Source: JANNGC01 sp043758205 (GTDB lineage Bacteria; Verrucomicrobiota; Verrucomicrobiia; Limisphaerales; SIBH01). From it: DNA of 6,189 nucleotides. Positions 5,217 to 6,189 of the stretch are shown piece by piece. Made by a program: the position numbers and the translations under genes. Location: contig JAYVNY010000082.1 of the NCBI GenBank assembly GCA_043758205.1, positions 1 to 6,189 of the forward strand. Direction: 5' to 3'. Below the pieces are notes generated by a model, which saw only the letters and a list, made by a program, of their open reading frames with translations, was not told the origin of the DNA and did no database searches. Positions within the stretch are counted from its first letter, which is position 1. Each line of letters starts with the position of its first letter.

Positions 5217-5975
5217 ATGAAGCAACGGTATCGGTTGTTCCGGCGTTCGTGGGGTATGTTTTACTGGATTGACGACACCACAGGCAAACAAGGGAGCTTG
5301 AAGACCAAAGAGTCGGCGGAAGCCAAAAGACTGCTCCACGCGAAGAACGAAACGGTGCATCTGCCCTCGTTCAATCTGAAGATGGCTCGAGTTTACCTTC
5401 AAGCCTCCGATCCCAAGGCAGTCACACGAACCTGGCAATACGTGATGGACCAAATCATCGCGGCCAAGCAGGGGGACACCCAGCATCGTTGGAAGACGGA
5501 AGCCAAGAGCAAAGCCTACGACTGCATTCGTGACGTGCTCCTGGTTGAAACTCAGGCCAAACATTTTCTCCGCGTCCTGACCAGCCCAAAGGTTTCAACC
5601 AACGTGCATCTGCGTCGCATCCACAACTTCGCCCTCGACATGAACTGGCTGGGCTGTCCGGTCATTCCCAAACGACAGTGGCCCAAGATCGAATACGGCG
5701 AGAAGCGGGCCATCACTGTCGATGAACACGAGAAGATTGTGGCCCGGGAGCTCAACCCGGAGCGGCGGCGCTTTTACGAACTGCTCTGGCACCTTGGCGC
5801 GTCCCAGTCGGATCTGGCACATTTGCATGCCGAGGACATCGACTGGATTGACCGCACGATCACCTTCAATCGAAAGAAGACAGGGTCGCTGGCTCAGATT
5901 CATTGGCGGCGTAAAAACGTTTCTGTAAATTGTTCTTCTCCATTCCTTCACCCCTTTGTTGGGGCGTCGGAGTGA
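5217..5975 (+). pseudogene. Tyrosine recombinase / phage-type integrase, 3' end lost
   Basis: This gene encodes a site-specific recombinase that would have integrated a mobile element at the neighbouring tRNA-Cys. ATG 5217 (MKQRYRLFRRSWGMFYWIDD) has GAGG six bases upstream, the only clear Shine-Dalgarno site in the window. Residues about 50-160 resemble a SAM-like core-binding domain (ASDPKAVTRTWQYVMDQI). The catalytic domain begins near 165 (RAITVDEHEKI), with FYELLWHLGASQSDLAHLHA and EDIDWIDRTITFNRKKTGSL. The usual first catalytic Arg (TGLRxSE) is replaced by A-S-Q, while the beta-hairpin Lys region RKKTG is present. Family similarity stops at about residue 229 (base 5903). The remaining 23 codons are junk ending in TGA 5973-5975. 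The H-x-x-R, H/W and Tyr boxes are missing, so it should be inactive. Codon use looks less GC-biased than in neighbouring genes, consistent with transfer. Confidence 0.8.
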
Positions 5976-6020
5976 AGGCGAGCGCAGCGAGCCGAACGCA
6001 AACGCCCCGACAAAGGGGTG
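5949..6020. repeat. Long palindromic hairpin in the IS leader
   Basis: Arms cacccctttgttggggcgt (5949-5967) and acgccccgacaaaggggtg (6002-6020) match at 18 of 19 positions, and the remaining pair is G-U in RNA. The 34-nt loop contains ggcgagcgcagcgagcc, with gcgag repeated. It resembles a dispersed palindromic repeat or an mRNA structure shielding the transposase from read-through transcription. The stretch 5976-6104 holds no gene that I can support. Confidence 0.65.
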
Positions 6021-6104
6021 CGCCGCGCGGAAAAAATGGTCGAGGGCGGGCCACGTTGGTTTCCTGTTGGGGTGTCGACCAACACAACCAACCAACAAAA
6101 TCAC

Positions 6105-6189
6105 ATGGCCCACCAAAAACAGTCTGAACTCTTGAACACCGTCCTGCAACTCTTGACCGAACAAGGCCACGAGGGCTTCGCCGAAGGCT
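6105..6189 (+). CDS. IS256-family (Mutator-like) transposase, N-terminus only (3'-partial)
   Basis: The first 28 residues read MAHQKQSELLNTVLQLLTEQ then GHEGFAEG, and the window ends there. The short amphipathic helix LLNTVLQLL and the FAEG(L) step resemble the N-termini of IS256-type DDE transposases, which cut and paste the element through terminal repeats. In complete proteins of this type an LR..LNxAM-like helix follows. The DDE catalytic residues are far downstream and cannot be checked. ATG 6105 gives the family-like start; no clear Shine-Dalgarno site is present. Another transposase family remains possible. Confidence 0.55.
   Translation, partial: MAHQKQSELLNTVLQLLTEQGHEGFAEG

Larger units (their letters stand above)
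5904..6189 (+). mobile_element. Left part of an IS256-like insertion sequence interrupting the integrase
   Basis: Integrase homology ends at about 5903. From about 5905 the sequence reads ggcggcgtaaaaacgtttct, an AT-richer stretch that could be a terminal inverted repeat. A 19-bp stem follows, then a transposase start at 6105 in the same orientation. The exact end is uncertain, because the matching right repeat and the target duplication lie outside the window. Confidence 0.5.

Noticed and set aside
6065..6084. tgttgg/ccaaca inverted repeat before the transposase
   Set aside because: Only 6 bp in a ttgg/ccaa-rich stretch; too short to support a function.
1..6189. CRISPR array, rRNA, riboswitch or a new defence system
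   Set aside because: No regularly spaced repeats, no rRNA-like sequence, no recognisable aptamer, and no effector-like gene cluster beyond the single hicBA pair.

Overview
The window looks like a piece of a GC-rich verrucomicrobial chromosome (Pedosphaera/Limisphaerales-like). That placement is inferred from remembered protein style: the nitrate reductase C-terminus, the SQSD-type tyrosine recombinase, and native genes that lack Shine-Dalgarno sites. No search was possible.

Layout. Bases 1-1535 (+) hold the C-terminal two thirds of a molybdopterin assimilatory nitrate reductase (NasA/NarB type) with a GC-rich inverted repeat inserted in frame. Convergent to it, bases 3695-1544 (-) carry a GDP-heptose gene pair: hddA (heptose-7-phosphate kinase) and hddC (nucleotidyltransferase). 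A small hicB-hicA toxin-antitoxin module sits between the two. hicA, which needs manual translation to see, carries an in-frame TGA that removes its last helix. hddA shares a divergent promoter region with a 6-bladed (NHL) beta-propeller lipoprotein gene at 3890-4885 (+). The two promoters carry the same 15-nt block around their -10 elements as a perfect inverted repeat, and both predict very short leaders.

Bases 4956-5029 are tRNA-Cys(GCA) with encoded CCA. It is followed by a tyrosine-recombinase gene (5217, +), the usual layout of an element integrated at a tRNA. The recombinase lacks the first catalytic Arg and is cut off near residue 229. The sequence then becomes an IS256-like element: a left-end leader with a 19-bp stem, and a transposase start at 6105 that runs off the window.

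The genes form three functional groups: nitrate assimilation; synthesis of an activated heptose for surface glycan, with a decayed toxin-antitoxin passenger; and an eroded mobile region at the tRNA. I see no clearly new multi-gene system. The most notable points are the nonsense-truncated hicA coupled to hddC, the paired promoter blocks, and the in-frame repeat inside the nitrate reductase.
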